From Acipenser ruthenus (Eukaryota; Chordata; Actinopteri; Acipenseriformes; Acipenseridae), in assembly GCF_902713425.1 (NCBI RefSeq), contig NC_081198.1, positions 22,737,188 through 22,801,187 of the forward strand: a stretch of 64,000 nt of DNA, in the 5' to 3' direction. The notes beneath the pieces are model-generated. The model saw only the letters and a program-made list of their open reading frames with translations, searched no databases and was not told where the DNA came from. Positions 17,267-27,785 of this stretch are shown piece after piece. The translations under genes were made by a program, and so were the position numbers. Every line of letters begins with the position of its first letter. The first letter of the stretch is position 1.

Positions 17267-20200
17267 TTAAATAAAGTCCTCATCCTGCCTTGACAAGCCC
17301 AGACACTCCAACCTAGCACCAGCACTGCCCGGCCACTTCTCCCACCGCCAGATCCTCTCTGCTTCTTCACGCCCCCTCCTGTTGACATCATGCAATACAT
17401 AGTCCCGTATGGCCCTTTGGCCGATCTCATAGGTCACACGGCAGCTCAAGGTCTCAGATTTCAAGACCAGGATATTCCTTGCCTTCCACAGGGCCTCCTT
17501 AAAACAGTTCACCACACACCAGAGCTGCCATGAGCCTTCCTCCTTCTTCTTTGGGCCATACAAAACCAGCTGTTCCTCCAACAGGTTGCCTTCCATCCAC
17601 ACAGCCAACAGGGGGGACGCCTTTCTCCACAAGCGCCTGGCAGACTCGCACTCCCACAACAGATGGCACACCGATTCCTCCGCCCCACAGCCCTGAAAAG
17701 GACAGCTAGGGGTCTTGCACATCCCTCTGCCATGCATCACCGCTCTCACCGGCAACACCTCATGCATGATAAGCCAGGCCAGGTCTTTATGCTGGTTCAT
17801 CAAAGCAGGATGGGCAGCATTCCACCACACCTTCTCTGGATCACCTACTGCAACCCTCTTTATAGGACATGTGGTCACACTCTCCTGCACAAAAGAAAGC
17901 AGTTTTCTTGGTTTTAAAAGCAGGTCTTTGTCAACCTTCCCCGTCAGTTTCCCCTTTAAGAACTCTTTAAACACTGCATACCCAAAGGGAGGATCAAAAA
18001 CAATCGGGACAGTAAGGGGGATCTTTAAAATTCCTAGAAACCTTAAAAACGCCCCCATAAAAAACCTCACAAACAAAGCCCCTTGACACTCCCCTCTTAA
18101 CACCAATTCAACATGCCTGCAAACTGCGTGAACATATAAAAACGTTTCCAATTCCGGAAGCCCTTTACCACCCTTTAATACCCCTTTACACACCACCTCT
18201 CTCTTCAAACGCTCCCACTTGGCACCCCAAAAAAACCGAAACATCTGCCTTTTTAAAACTGTGATAACAGCCCTGGGGGGTGGGAAGACCACTCCCACAT
18301 ACAGAAGCAAGGGGAGAATGACCGCCTTGACAATGAGCACCTTCCCCTCCAGTGTCAGGCTCCTCTGTGTCCACAGCCCCATTTTCTGGCCCACTTTCTT
18401 TGAGACCTCCACCCAATTGCTCAGACCAGATCCTGTGGCGTCCATCCTTATACCTAAAACTTTTATAAAATCAGTTTTCACGCATACCCCAACATCCGGT
18501 ACCCCCTCCCATCCCCCAAACAACATGCACTCCGACTTCTCCTTATTCAACTTGGACCCGGAGGCCACACAAAAACACTCACACTGCCACAACACTCGTT
18601 TAATTGCTCTCTCACTCACACACAACACATTCACATCATCCATATACAAGACGCACTTTGCCTCAGCTCCTCCACCCCCCGGGATAGCCAGCCCCCTGAT
18701 CACCTTGTCTTTACGGAGGGCCTGAGCCAAAGGTTCCATACAACAGATAAAAAGCAGGGGGGACAGCGGGCAGCCTTGTCTTACTCCACTCTTGATATCA
18801 ATTTGACCGGATAGCTTCCCATTGATACTCACTCTACTCCCTATATTACTATAGAGGAGACTTACCCACTTAACAATTTGATCTGTAAACCCCATTTTTC
18901 TCAAAACCTGAAGCATAAACTCATGAGAGATCCTGTCGTATGCCTTTTCCAAGTCCAAATTCAAAAGGCATACCGGCACCTTACGGTCCTGTGCAAAAAA
19001 GACAGCATCTCTCAGTAAGATAAGGCTATCCGTAATCTTCCGCCCTGGAACGCCACAGGTCTGATCCGGATGGATCACCTCTTCTATCACCGTCCTCATT
19101 CTGCAAGTTAAAATCTTAGAAAAACATTTGTAATCCACATTTAAAAGGGTTAGAGGTCTCCAGTTTGCCAGTTCCTCTTTACAGTTCTTCTTAAAGACCA
19201 GCACTATAATCCCCTGTCTAAAGGATGCCGGCATCTCCTCCTTCAGCAAAGTCTCATTGAACACCCTGGTTAAGTCCGGCCCAACCAAGTTCCAACAGGT
19301 CTTGTAGAATTCTCTGGGCAGACCATCCCCGCCCGGCGTCTTCCCGTCCCTGAAAGACTCCATAGCAGCAGCAGCCTCCTCCAGGGAGATCACCCCGTTC
19401 AATACCTCACCCTGACACACCCTCCTCTCCAACCCCTCCAACATATCACTCACCATGCTCTCATCAATCACCTTCCTTTCATACAACTTGGTGTAAAACC
19501 TCTCAGCCACATCTATCATGCCCTCCGTCTCCTTCCTCACCACCCCACTCTCATCTCTCAACCCATACAACACCTTACTGCCACTCATCACTTTCTTAAA
19601 GAAGTACCTAGAGCACTTCTCGTTCTCCTCCAAATGCCGCACCTTACTCTCCACAATCACACTCTCGGTTCTCTTTACATGCAGCACTTTTAATTTGTTC
19701 TTAATCTCACACACATCACTCGCCACATTACACCCCATACTCCCCAATTCATACATCCTATTCAACTTCCTTTGCAACCGGCTCACCTTCTTTCTCTCCA
19801 TTTTTGCCATCCACACCCCCACTTCCACAAAAAACTTTTTAATTTTATTTTTTATACACTCCCACCACTCACCCACTGAATCAAACATTTCTTTCAATGA
19901 CTGCCACCCCTTGTACCTCCTCTCAAACTCACTCATAACATCCTTATTCTTTAACACACTCACATTTAACTTCCACACCCCTCTCCCCACCACACACACC
20001 CCTTCCAGTTTCACCTCCGCACACACCATCACATGGTCAGAATAAAACACAGGCACACACACACATGCCACCCACTCCACTTCCTTTGAAGAAAAAATAA
20101 AGTCAATCCTAGAAGCCCTCACACCCGTTGTATCCGACCACGTGTATCCCGATAGCCCTGGATACAACCTCCTAAACCCATCTACTAATTGAGCATCCTG

Positions 20201-20746
20201 CACAATACTCCCCAACATCTTAGAGGTTTTATCCAGCTTCACACCCTCACCCTTCCTATCACTCACGCTTAACACACAATTGAAGTCCCCTCCCCAAATC
20301 ACAATCTTTGATGTTTTCACAAACACCCTCAGTTTCTCAAAGCACTCAACCCTTTCATGCTTATCTGGCGAGGCGTACACATTTATAACCCTCACCTCCT
20401 TCCCCATCCACTCCACATCCACTACCACAGCTCTCCCACACTCAACCACAGTTTTACTTTTAATCTCTATATTTTTATTTTTGAATAACACAGCCACACC
20501 TGCATTCTTACAACCATTTGCCCCTGACCACACCGATGCACCATACACCCACATACTCTCAAATTCCTTATAAGCTTCTCTAAAGGGGAGACCACACTCC
20601 TGTAACAGCAGCACATCTGCCTTTACACTACCCAAAGAATCTAAAATCATTTTGCACCTATCCTTACTCCTCACACTCCTCACATTAATAGTTGCTATGG
20701 ACAACGCCATCACAACACTCAACCAAATTATTAGTGACCTTACCAT
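17267..20746 (-). CDS. LINE ORF2: endonuclease-reverse transcriptase, B3
   Basis: A complete 1159-residue protein identical to that of B2: APE endonuclease, reverse transcriptase with YMDD at 701-704, and C-terminal CCHC. The lack of any amino-acid difference over 3.5 kb points to very recent duplication, gene conversion or an assembly duplicate. The start overlaps the ORF1 reading frame end by 7 nt, as in B2. Confidence 0.96.
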   Translation of the reverse strand: MVRSLIIWLSVVMALSIATINVRSVRSKDRCKMILDSLGSVKADVLLLQECGLPFREAYKEFESMWVYGASVWSGANGCKNAGVAVLFKNKNIEIKSKTVVECGRAVVVDVEWMGKEVRVINVYASPDKHERVECFEKLRVFVKTSKIVIWGGDFNCVLSVSDRKGEGVKLDKTSKMLGSIVQDAQLVDGFRRLYPGLSGYTWSDTTGVRASRIDFIFSSKEVEWVACVCVPVFYSDHVMVCAEVKLEGVCVVGRGVWKLNVSVLKNKDVMSEFERRYKGWQSLKEMFDSVGEWWECIKNKIKKFFVEVGVWMAKMERKKVSRLQRKLNRMYELGSMGCNVASDVCEIKNKLKVLHVKRTESVIVESKVRHLEENEKCSRYFFKKVMSGSKVLYGLRDESGVVRKETEGMIDVAERFYTKLYERKVIDESMVSDMLEGLERRVCQGEVLNGVISLEEAAAAMESFRDGKTPGGDGLPREFYKTCWNLVGPDLTRVFNETLLKEEMPASFRQGIIVLVFKKNCKEELANWRPLTLLNVDYKCFSKILTCRMRTVIEEVIHPDQTCGVPGRKITDSLILLRDAVFFAQDRKVPVCLLNLDLEKAYDRISHEFMLQVLRKMGFTDQIVKWVSLLYSNIGSRVSINGKLSGQIDIKSGVRQGCPLSPLLFICCMEPLAQALRKDKVIRGLAIPGGGGAEAKCVLYMDDVNVLCVSERAIKRVLWQCECFCVASGSKLNKEKSECMLFGGWEGVPDVGVCVKTDFIKVLGIRMDATGSGLSNWVEVSKKVGQKMGLWTQRSLTLEGKVLIVKAVILPLLLYVGVVFPPPRAVITVLKRQMFRFFWGAKWERLKREVVCKGVLKGGKGLPELETFLYVHAVCRHVELVLRGECQGALFVRFFMGAFLRFLGILKIPLTVPIVFDPPFGYAVFKEFLKGKLTGKVDKDLLLKPRKLLSFVQESVTTCPIKRVAVGDPEKVWWNAAHPALMNQHKDLAWLIMHEVLPVRAVMHGRGMCKTPSCPFQGCGAEESVCHLLWECESARRLWRKASPLLAVWMEGNLLEEQLVLYGPKKKEEGSWQLWCVVNCFKEALWKARNILVLKSETLSCRVTYEIGQRAIRDYVLHDVNRRGREEAERIWRWEKWPGSAGARLECLGLSRQDEDFI

Positions 20747-20818
20747 TCTGAATTTGAAGACTCCTCACCCACTTCACCCGCAAAAACCTTCACCCCCATA
20801 TTGTCTAAAAAGGAATCA

Positions 20819-22201
20819 CTACCACCCTCCCCCGCTCTCCCCTCTCCCCCATACTCTTCTCTCAAGGACCCAACAGAGCTCGGCGACGAGCAGACCACCT
20901 CCGCTCTCCTGACCCCTCGTTTTTTTTTTTTTCCTCCTTTCCACCACCCCCTCCGTCCTCACACCCCCATCCCCATCCGATTTCCTTTTACTTGGACCCT
21001 TCTCCTGATCCATCCCACTCTCACCCTCCTCCCCTTCTTCTAATACCTCCTCGCCCTCCCCTGCCCCATTCTTCCCTGAGCCCCCGGTATCTTGTGCCGC
21101 TCCCCCCCCCTGACTCCCTCCCCCCCACTCCCCCCTATTGATCTGCACCTCCACCACACTCCCTGTGTCACTATCCTCATACTCCCCTTCTGACTCTGAT
21201 ACTGCAAGGTCCCCGGCTAGCTTACTTCTCATCCCCCCTTCCCCCCCATGCTTACTCTCTCCCTCTCCCTGCTCACAACTCTCCATCCACTCCTCCCCTC
21301 CCCCATGCTCACTACCCTCCTCCTGCCCCACCCCTTCACCCTTCTCCCTACCCTTCCCCTCTTCCTCTCCCTCCCTCGCTTTCTCCTCCTTCCCTCTCTC
21401 CCTCTGTCCCTCCCTATCCTCTCTTTCTCTCTCCTCCCTCTCACTCTCCTCCCTCCCCCTAGTCCTATTTGCAAAAGAGTGGGGACAATTACTAAAAAAA
21501 TGCTCTCCACTCCCACACAAATTACAAGTCCTTTTCATCTCACACTCACTCGCCACGTGCCCCTCCTTCTTACAAACAGTGCAAATGATTTTTGTGCACC
21601 CAGCTGCTAAGTGACCCATCGCCCCACACCTCCTACACAATTTAGGCTGCCCAAAATAATGCACATAGCCTCGGTTATTCCCCAAGGAGATCTCCGATGG
21701 TATAATCCCATATCCCTCATACCCACTCCTATCCCTCTTCAAACTTACACGCACCCTCCAGGCTCCTGTCCATACATTATCACTATCAGTTACCTTTACT
21801 GCTTCCTCCACTGAATTACAGTACCTTGCTAGCCATGTACATACATCCTTACCCTCCACCATCTCTGAACCCATTCTAACTATCACCACCCTTTTTGATG
21901 TGTCTGTCAGAACTGTCAGCTGAAACTTCTTCATCACCTCACTTTGAAGAGACTGTTCAAACAGCCCCTGGCACCTCTCCATAGACTCTCTCTTACAAAA
22001 ACTAACATCCCATTCATTCCCCTTCCCCACAGAAATCAAACAGTTCAACTCTTCAGGCTTAAATCCCAATTCCTTCTGCAGAATTTGCCGTGAAAACTCA
22101 AGCCGGTTTAGTTCAATTTTCTCCACCCCAACCATATACTCGGCTTTAATGCCAATCCTCAAACAATTAAAGCGACGCTCCGAAAACTTCCGGAAAGCCA
22201 T
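20819..22201 (-). pseudogene. LINE ORF1, C-terminus frameshifted, B3
   Basis: Open for 460 residues from MAFRKFSERRFN at 22201. It has three good knuckles, CRRCGAMGHLAAGC, CTVCKKEGHVASEC and CNLCGSGEHFFSNC, then a Glu/Arg/Gly-rich tail. One extra T in the run near 20920-20932 (13 T against 12 in B2) shifts the frame after the RRKKKK patch, so the last about 40 residues are replaced and the stop comes 66 bp before the normal ORF1 end. The homopolymer position leaves open a sequencing error. Confidence 0.87.
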
Positions 22202-22257
22202 CTTGATCTACACTTTACAACCAAAAGAGAAACACAGATATAATAGAACAAAAGGCC

Positions 22258-22292
22258 CAGATAAGGTGCCCTCAAAGGGTCCCCCTTACCTG
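22258..22292 (-). other. Conserved hairpin upstream of ORF1, B3
   Basis: Identical to the B1 and B2 hairpins: 5' arm CAGGTAAGG, 3' arm CCTTATCTG. Confidence 0.7.
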
Positions 22293-22374
22293 AAAAAACA
22301 GCGAAATACTTACCGAAACGGCCCCAACAACTCTCTCCTCAATAGGACCTCAGCTACCAGCAAACAATATTGCC

Positions 22375-22436
22375 ACCGTTTACCTTACCTTACCTTACCA
22401 TACCGTACCGTACCGTACCTTACCTTACCTTACCTA
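22375..22436 (-). repeat. GGTAA/GGTAC pentamer repeat in B3 5' UTR
   Basis: Same layout as in B2: a GGTAC block flanked by GGTAA units. Confidence 0.85.
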
Positions 22437-22472
22437 TCTCTTCTCCAATCAACTGCTGCGGACAAGCCACAC

Positions 22473-22506
22473 ACACTTGATCTTAGCCAAGAGGCCGAGA
22501 AGCGAT
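22473..22506 (-). pseudogene. RNU2: U2 snRNA 5' stub (nt 1-34) upstream of B3
   Basis: The first 34 nt of U2 with U16C, as in the B2 stub. Confidence 0.94.
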
Positions 22507-22762
22507 GGCGACTTGGCCCTTGCCCGGGGCCCCCCAGCCCGGACGGCACAGGGGGATTCAAAGGTGGGTGCAAAATTCCAAGCACAAGCAGACCCCCAAA
22601 AAACGGGCTGCTGCTTCCAGAGGGGAAATGTGCAATTTAAGCAGGAGAAAACAAAACAAAGCAAAAACACACACATAACACCAAAAACAAAACATAAACT
22701 GGCGGAGTGCGTCTTACAAATAGTCATGCCAAGCTGCTATGCTGTGCAAGGTGCCTTGGGTA
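22507..22762 (-). promoter_or_regulatory. U2 promoter upstream of B3
   Basis: PSE candidate at 22554-22570; SPH-like DSE motif at 22745-22762. Confidence 0.65.
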
Positions 22763-22900
22763 ACTACAACTGTGCCTCGCTGGCTGGCTGGCTTGCTAAG
22801 AAGGTCCTGGCATAGGGACATGTTCCACCACACTTGTCTGGTTAGCTGCATGCTCCCAGGAAACAAACTGCTGCTGTCTACATCATCACCACATGTGAAT

Positions 22901-22989
22901 AAAAGAAAGAAAGACAGCAAGAAAGAAAGAAAGAGAGAAAGAGAGAAAGAAAGAGAGAAAGATAGAAAGAGAGAAAGAAAAAAAAGAAG
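22901..22989. repeat. GAAA/GAGA microsatellite in U2 spacer
   Basis: Purine tract with a single GATAGAAAG interruption. Confidence 0.95.
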
Positions 22990-23071
22990 TAAAACGGCGA
23001 GAAAACTTGCATCAACACTGGCACTCTCCCTCCAGCAGGGGTAGACAAAATGCTCACAGGAGAGATCCAGA

Positions 23072-23087
23072 TCTGACTTTGACCAAC
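23072..23087 (-). terminator. 3' box of U2 gene 23100-23286
   Basis: GTTGGTCAAAGTCAGA on the minus strand, 12 nt past the RNA end. Confidence 0.85.
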
Positions 23088-23099
23088 GTTAGAGAAAGG

Positions 23100-23286
23100 T
23101 GTGCACCGTTCCCGGAGGTACTGCAATACCGGGCCGATGTGTGGAGTGGACGGAGCAAGCCCCTGTTCCATCTCCCGATTCCAAAAATCAATTTAATATA
23201 TGGTCCCCTGATAGGGGACGTATCAGATATTAAACTGATAAGAACAGATACTACACTTGATCTTAGCCAAAAGGCCGAGAAGCGAT
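23100..23286 (-). ncRNA. RNU2: U2 snRNA, intact copy 3
   Basis: A full-length 187-nt U2 with an unbroken branch-point recognition sequence, Sm site and 3' stem-loop. One change is visible in the 3' half (gccgatgtgtgg on the plus strand, gccgatgcgtgg in other copies). The first base beyond the gene on the promoter side region also varies (gatggcaac instead of gatggcgac). It is a lone intact gene between B3 and B4. Confidence 0.98.
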
Positions 23287-23542
23287 GGCAACTTGGCCCT
23301 TGCCCGGGGCCCCCCAGCCCGGACGGCACAGGGGGATTCAAAGGTGGGTGCAAAATTCCAAGCACAAGCAGACCCCCAAAAAACGGGCTGCTGCTTCCAG
23401 AGGGGAAATGTGCAATTTAAGCAGGAGAAAACAAAACAAAGCAAAAACACACACATAACACCAAAAACAAAACATAAACTGGCGGAGTGCGTCTTACAAA
23501 TAGTCATGCCAAGCTGCTATGCTGTGCAAGGTGCCTTGGGTA
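23287..23542 (-). promoter_or_regulatory. U2 snRNA promoter, intact copy 3
   Basis: PSE candidate at 23334-23350; SPH-like DSE motif at 23525-23542. Confidence 0.7.
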
Positions 23543-23680
23543 ACTACAACTGTGCCTCGCTGGCTGGCTGGCTTGCTAAGAAGGTCCTGGCATAGGGACA
23601 TGTTCCACCACACTTGTCTGGTTAGCTGCATGCTCCCAGGAAACAAACTGCTGCTGTCTACATCATCACCACATGTGAAT

Positions 23681-23801
23681 AAAAGAAAGAAAGACAGCAA
23701 GAAAGAAAGAGAGAAAGAAAGAAAGAAAGAGAGAAAGAAAGAGAGAAAGGAAGAGAGAAAGAAAGAGAGAAAGAAAGAAAGAGAGAAAGTAAAAACAGAA
23801 G
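23681..23801. repeat. GAAA/GAGA microsatellite in U2 spacer
   Basis: Long tract with the same GGAAGAGAG interruption as at 16757. Confidence 0.95.
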
Positions 23802-23911
23802 TAAAACGGCGGGAAAACTTGCATCAACACTGGCACTCTCCCTCCAGCAGGGGTAGACAAAATGCTCACAGGAGAGATCCAGATCTGACTTTGACCAACG
23901 TTAGAGAAAGG

Positions 23912-24061
23912 TGTGCACCGTTCCCGGAGGTACTGCAATACCGGGCCGATGCGTGGAGTGGACGGAGCAAGCCCCTGTTCCATCTCCCGATTCCAAAAAT
24001 CAATTTAATATATGGTCCCCTGATAGGGGACGTATCAGATATTAAACTGATAAGAACAGAT
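23912..24061 (-). pseudogene. RNU2: U2 snRNA 3' fragment (nt 38-187) downstream of B4
   Basis: The last 150 nt of U2 after the B4 poly(A), with a 3' box at 23884-23899. The partner stub is at 29410-29447. Confidence 0.96.
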
Positions 24062-24286
24062 TTTTTTTTTTTTTTTTTTTTTATAAATTTTATTAATTAA
24101 ATATTCACAATACCATATCAGTTACAATACCCTCTAGACAAATCAGCACATAACAAATCACCATTCATTTCCATATATCCTTTTACCTTACTGAATACGG
24201 ACATATTACATAATTATACATTCATTCCATCCACATAGTTCCAAAACATTTTGTACAGGCAAGTGTGTGTCCTCAAAGAACATCCT

Positions 24287-27200
24287 TCACCCTGTCCCCG
24301 TGAAACCAGACCCAGACCCATCAACCAGCCCGGTGACCCATTCCATCCCATCTTCCCATTGTTCCAGATGCCATTCCATCTTCACCTTCTCCAGGTCTCC
24401 AGCAGCCACATCTCGCAACACATAATCTTTCACAATAGACAGCGCAAGTTGTTTTGTTTCAATTACAGTCAAAAGTTTATTTTGCAGCACCAACAAGTTC
24501 CTTACTTCCAGATTGCATCCTTTACACAGGTAATCACAACCCATATTTTGAACCAAAGTCCTTTGGGAAAAACTTTTTTACTGATCCCGTAGAGCACCAT
24601 CATATCATCCAAGATATTACTATCCAGAAACAGGTCAGTGAAACCTACTACTTCTCTCCATAGGTTTATTGCAAAATGGCATTCTCGAAACAAATGCAGG
24701 CATGTCTCCTCCGCCCCACAGCCCTCTCTGGGACATCTAGAGGTTCTCGAGAGATTCCTTGCATTCAACATTGCTCTCACAGGCAAGATGTCATGGGCCA
24801 CCAGCCAGGACAGGTCACGATGCCGATTCACTAGGCCAGGATGGGCCACATTCCTCCACACCCTCTTTGGGTCGGCAAGCATAGCACCCTTGACTGAACA
24901 CATTTGTTCCCTTTCCTGTACAAAAACAGATAGTTTTTTTTTATTGAAAAACACATCCTTTCCACACTTCTCCATATCTCGGTCTTTTAAAAACCTTTTA
25001 ATAATTGCATAGTGATACGGTATCTCAAACGCAGTGGGAACAGTCAATGAGATATTCATTATTTTCAGACTCCTGAGATACGATCCCAAAAAAAACCTAA
25101 CAAAAAACGCCCCTTTACAGACTCCATTTACGCACATATCAAAATGAAAACATACATACTTTATCATTAAAAACATGAATATATCTGGCAACCCTTTACC
25201 GCCCTTTAGCTTCCCTTTACCCACAATCTCCCTTCTCAATCTCTCCCATTTTGATCCCCAGAAGAAGTGGAACAGCTCTCTCCTGAGAACACAAACCGTC
25301 TGCTTGGCTGGAGGAAAAATCATAGAGGTATACAACAAAATAGGCAAAATGACAGCTTTAACAATCAGAACCTTCCCTTCCAGTGTGAGGTTCCGCAACT
25401 TCCAGTATCCCAACTTCTTCTTGACTTTTACACCCACCTCCTCCCAATTCTTAGTTCCATCACCTACAGCCCCAAAATTGACCCCCAATATTTTAATACA
25501 GTCCCTCTTTACATTTAAGTCCTTCCCGACCGCCGTATCCCACTTCCCATAAAACATAATTTCACTCTTCTCTTTGTTTAGCTTGGACCCAGATGCCTTA
25601 CAAAATTGTTCTGTTATAGCTAAAACTTTACTCACAGATGGTTCGTCAACACAAACAACATTCACATCGTCCATGTAAAGGGCACACTTGACTTCCATCC
25701 CCCCACTCCCAGGGATTCTAAAACCAGTGATATTTTTCTCCTTTCTCAGAAGCTGCGCTAGAGGTTCCATACAGCATATAAACAGTAAGGGGGATAACGG
25801 ACACCCTTGCCTAACACCACAGTTTATTCCAACTGTTTTAGACAAAACCCCATTTATCAATATCCTGCTCTCAATCCCTTTGTACAGCAGACCCACCCAG
25901 GCTAGAAACCTCTCCGGAAACCCCATCTTTAGCAGAATATGAAACATAAACTGGTGCGAGATCCGATCGTAAGCCTTCTCCAAATCTAAATTTAATAAAC
26001 AGATCCTCATATTTCTGTCTCTCGCGTAACAGATGGTGTCACGAATCATTACCAGACTGTCCGTGATCCTCCTTCCAGGCACAGCACAGGTCTGATCCGG
26101 GTCTATCACTTCCTCCAATACATTTTTCATCCTAAGAGTTAAAATCTTACTAAAAATTTTAAAATCCACATTCAATAGACTAATAGGCCTCCAATTCTTC
26201 AAATCTTGTTTATCGTTTTTTTTAAAAATCAGAGTAATTATCCCTTGTCTGAAACTTTCAGGCAAGATCTCTTGTTTCCCAAACTCTTTAAAAACCAAAA
26301 GAATATCCCTTGCTATAATATCCCAGAATTTCAAATAAAACTCCAAAGGAAGTCCATCACTTCCTGGGACCTTCCCTCTTTTAAAACTTTTCATTGCCTT
26401 CCCCACCTCCTCTAGAGTTAAATCTTCTTCCAGGTGTTTCCCATTAACCACTTTCCCCTCCAAGGCCCTCTCCAGCTCCTCCATTTTATCTTTCTCCCCC
26501 TCCCTCTCTCCATATAGTTCTTTATAAAACCCCTCAGCCACACCCAACATCTCCTCAGTAGTTGAGACCACAACACCATCCTTCTTCAACCCTCCCATTG
26601 TTTTGCTCCCCTCAACAACCTTTTTGAAAAAGAAACGAGAACATGTTTCATTTTCTTCCAACACCTTAACCCGACTCTGGAAAATGACTTTTTTACATCC
26701 TCTCTCAAAAATGTCTTTTAATTCTTTTTTTACCTGATTTATTTCTTCATTAAAGTCAAAACCCCTCTCCCTCAATCTATAATATCGGTTTAATCTTTTA
26801 CTTAACCCTCCAATTTTCCTCTTTTCTTTTCCAGCCTTCCTCTTGCCCACCATAATAAAGAATTCTTTAATCCTTTTTTTAACTTCTTCCCACCACTGCC
26901 CTCCTGTTTCAAAACACCCCTTCAGAGATCTCCATTCCTCATACCTCACCTGGAATAAGGCTTCTATAGCCTTATCCTCTAACAGTGAAATATTTAGCTT
27001 CCACACACCCTTCCCCAAAGTGACACATGCAACCAAATCAATTTTTACATTTAAAACCAAGTGATCCGAAAAGAAAACTGGGCTCACTGTACAGTCTATA
27101 CATTTAACCCCCTTGCTCACAAAAACAAAGTCAATTCTCGAGCTTTGTGTTCCATTATCCCTCACCCATGTGAACCCCTTCTCATCAGGCTTGTGCTTAC

Positions 27201-27774
27201 GAAATAAATCAATCAATTTAAAATCTTTAACAATCTCGTTTAGTACCAGCGAGGATTTATCCAATTTGAAGCCATCCTTTATAGGTGCTTTCTCCTCCTT
27301 CCTAAGAACACAATTAAAATCACCTGCTAATACCACTGTTTTATTCCTCACTAAAACACCTCTTAAATCATTGAATAACTCAGTTCGCTCATGTACATTT
27401 GGTGATGCATATACATTAACAAAAACACAATCTTTCCCCATATAACAAATGTCTACTCTCAAAAGTCTCCCAGACTTCACCACAGTACTCCCTTTCACCA
27501 CCAAATTCCTATTTTTAATTAAAATGGCTACCCCATCAGATTTATTTTCATCAGACCCACTCCAAAAGGATGGCCCATATTTCCATTTCTTCCCCATGTC
27601 CAAATAATTCTCCTTAAAAGGAAGACCACACTCCTGTAACATAATCACATCAAAATTCTGACTGCCTAAAAAGGACAAAACAGCCTCACCCCTCAGGCTG
27701 CTCTTCATACTCCTTACATTTATAGTAGCCACTGAAAGCGCCATAATAATAATAATAATAATAAAAAAAAACAT
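24287..27774 (-). pseudogene. LINE ORF2, late frameshift, B4
   Basis: The frame is open for 1090 residues (27774-24502), then a one-base loss just after DAIWK moves the last about 78 codons (EVRNLLVLQNK, to 24287) into another frame. The APE endonuclease (N19 in TINVRS, E48 in LQECG, GDFNC, SRIDF, FSDH), the reverse transcriptase (YMDD at 700-703, LEKAYDRISH, GVRQGCPLSPLLF) and the CCHC motif CPREGC...CLHLFREC lie before the break. The true start may be M11 of MALSVAT, because the first ten codons are an ATT-repeat run (MFFFIIIIII). It starts 11 nt after the ORF1 stop. Confidence 0.92.
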
Positions 27775-27785
27775 CCATTTTAAAT

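Larger units (their letters stand above)
17139..22472 (-). mobile_element. U2-targeted LINE, lineage B2/B3, copy B3
   Basis: A full-length 5.33-kb near-duplicate of B2 at the same U2 site. ORF2 is intact and gives the same protein. ORF1 has all three zinc knuckles but loses its frame in a T run. The poly(A) end is a few bases longer than in B2, and the 5' UTR differs from B2 by a few substitutions. Confidence 0.95.
22202..22472 (-). other. 5' UTR of B3
   Basis: A leader of 271 bp with the hairpin (22258-22292) and pentamer repeat (22375-22436), nearly identical to B2. Confidence 0.8.
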
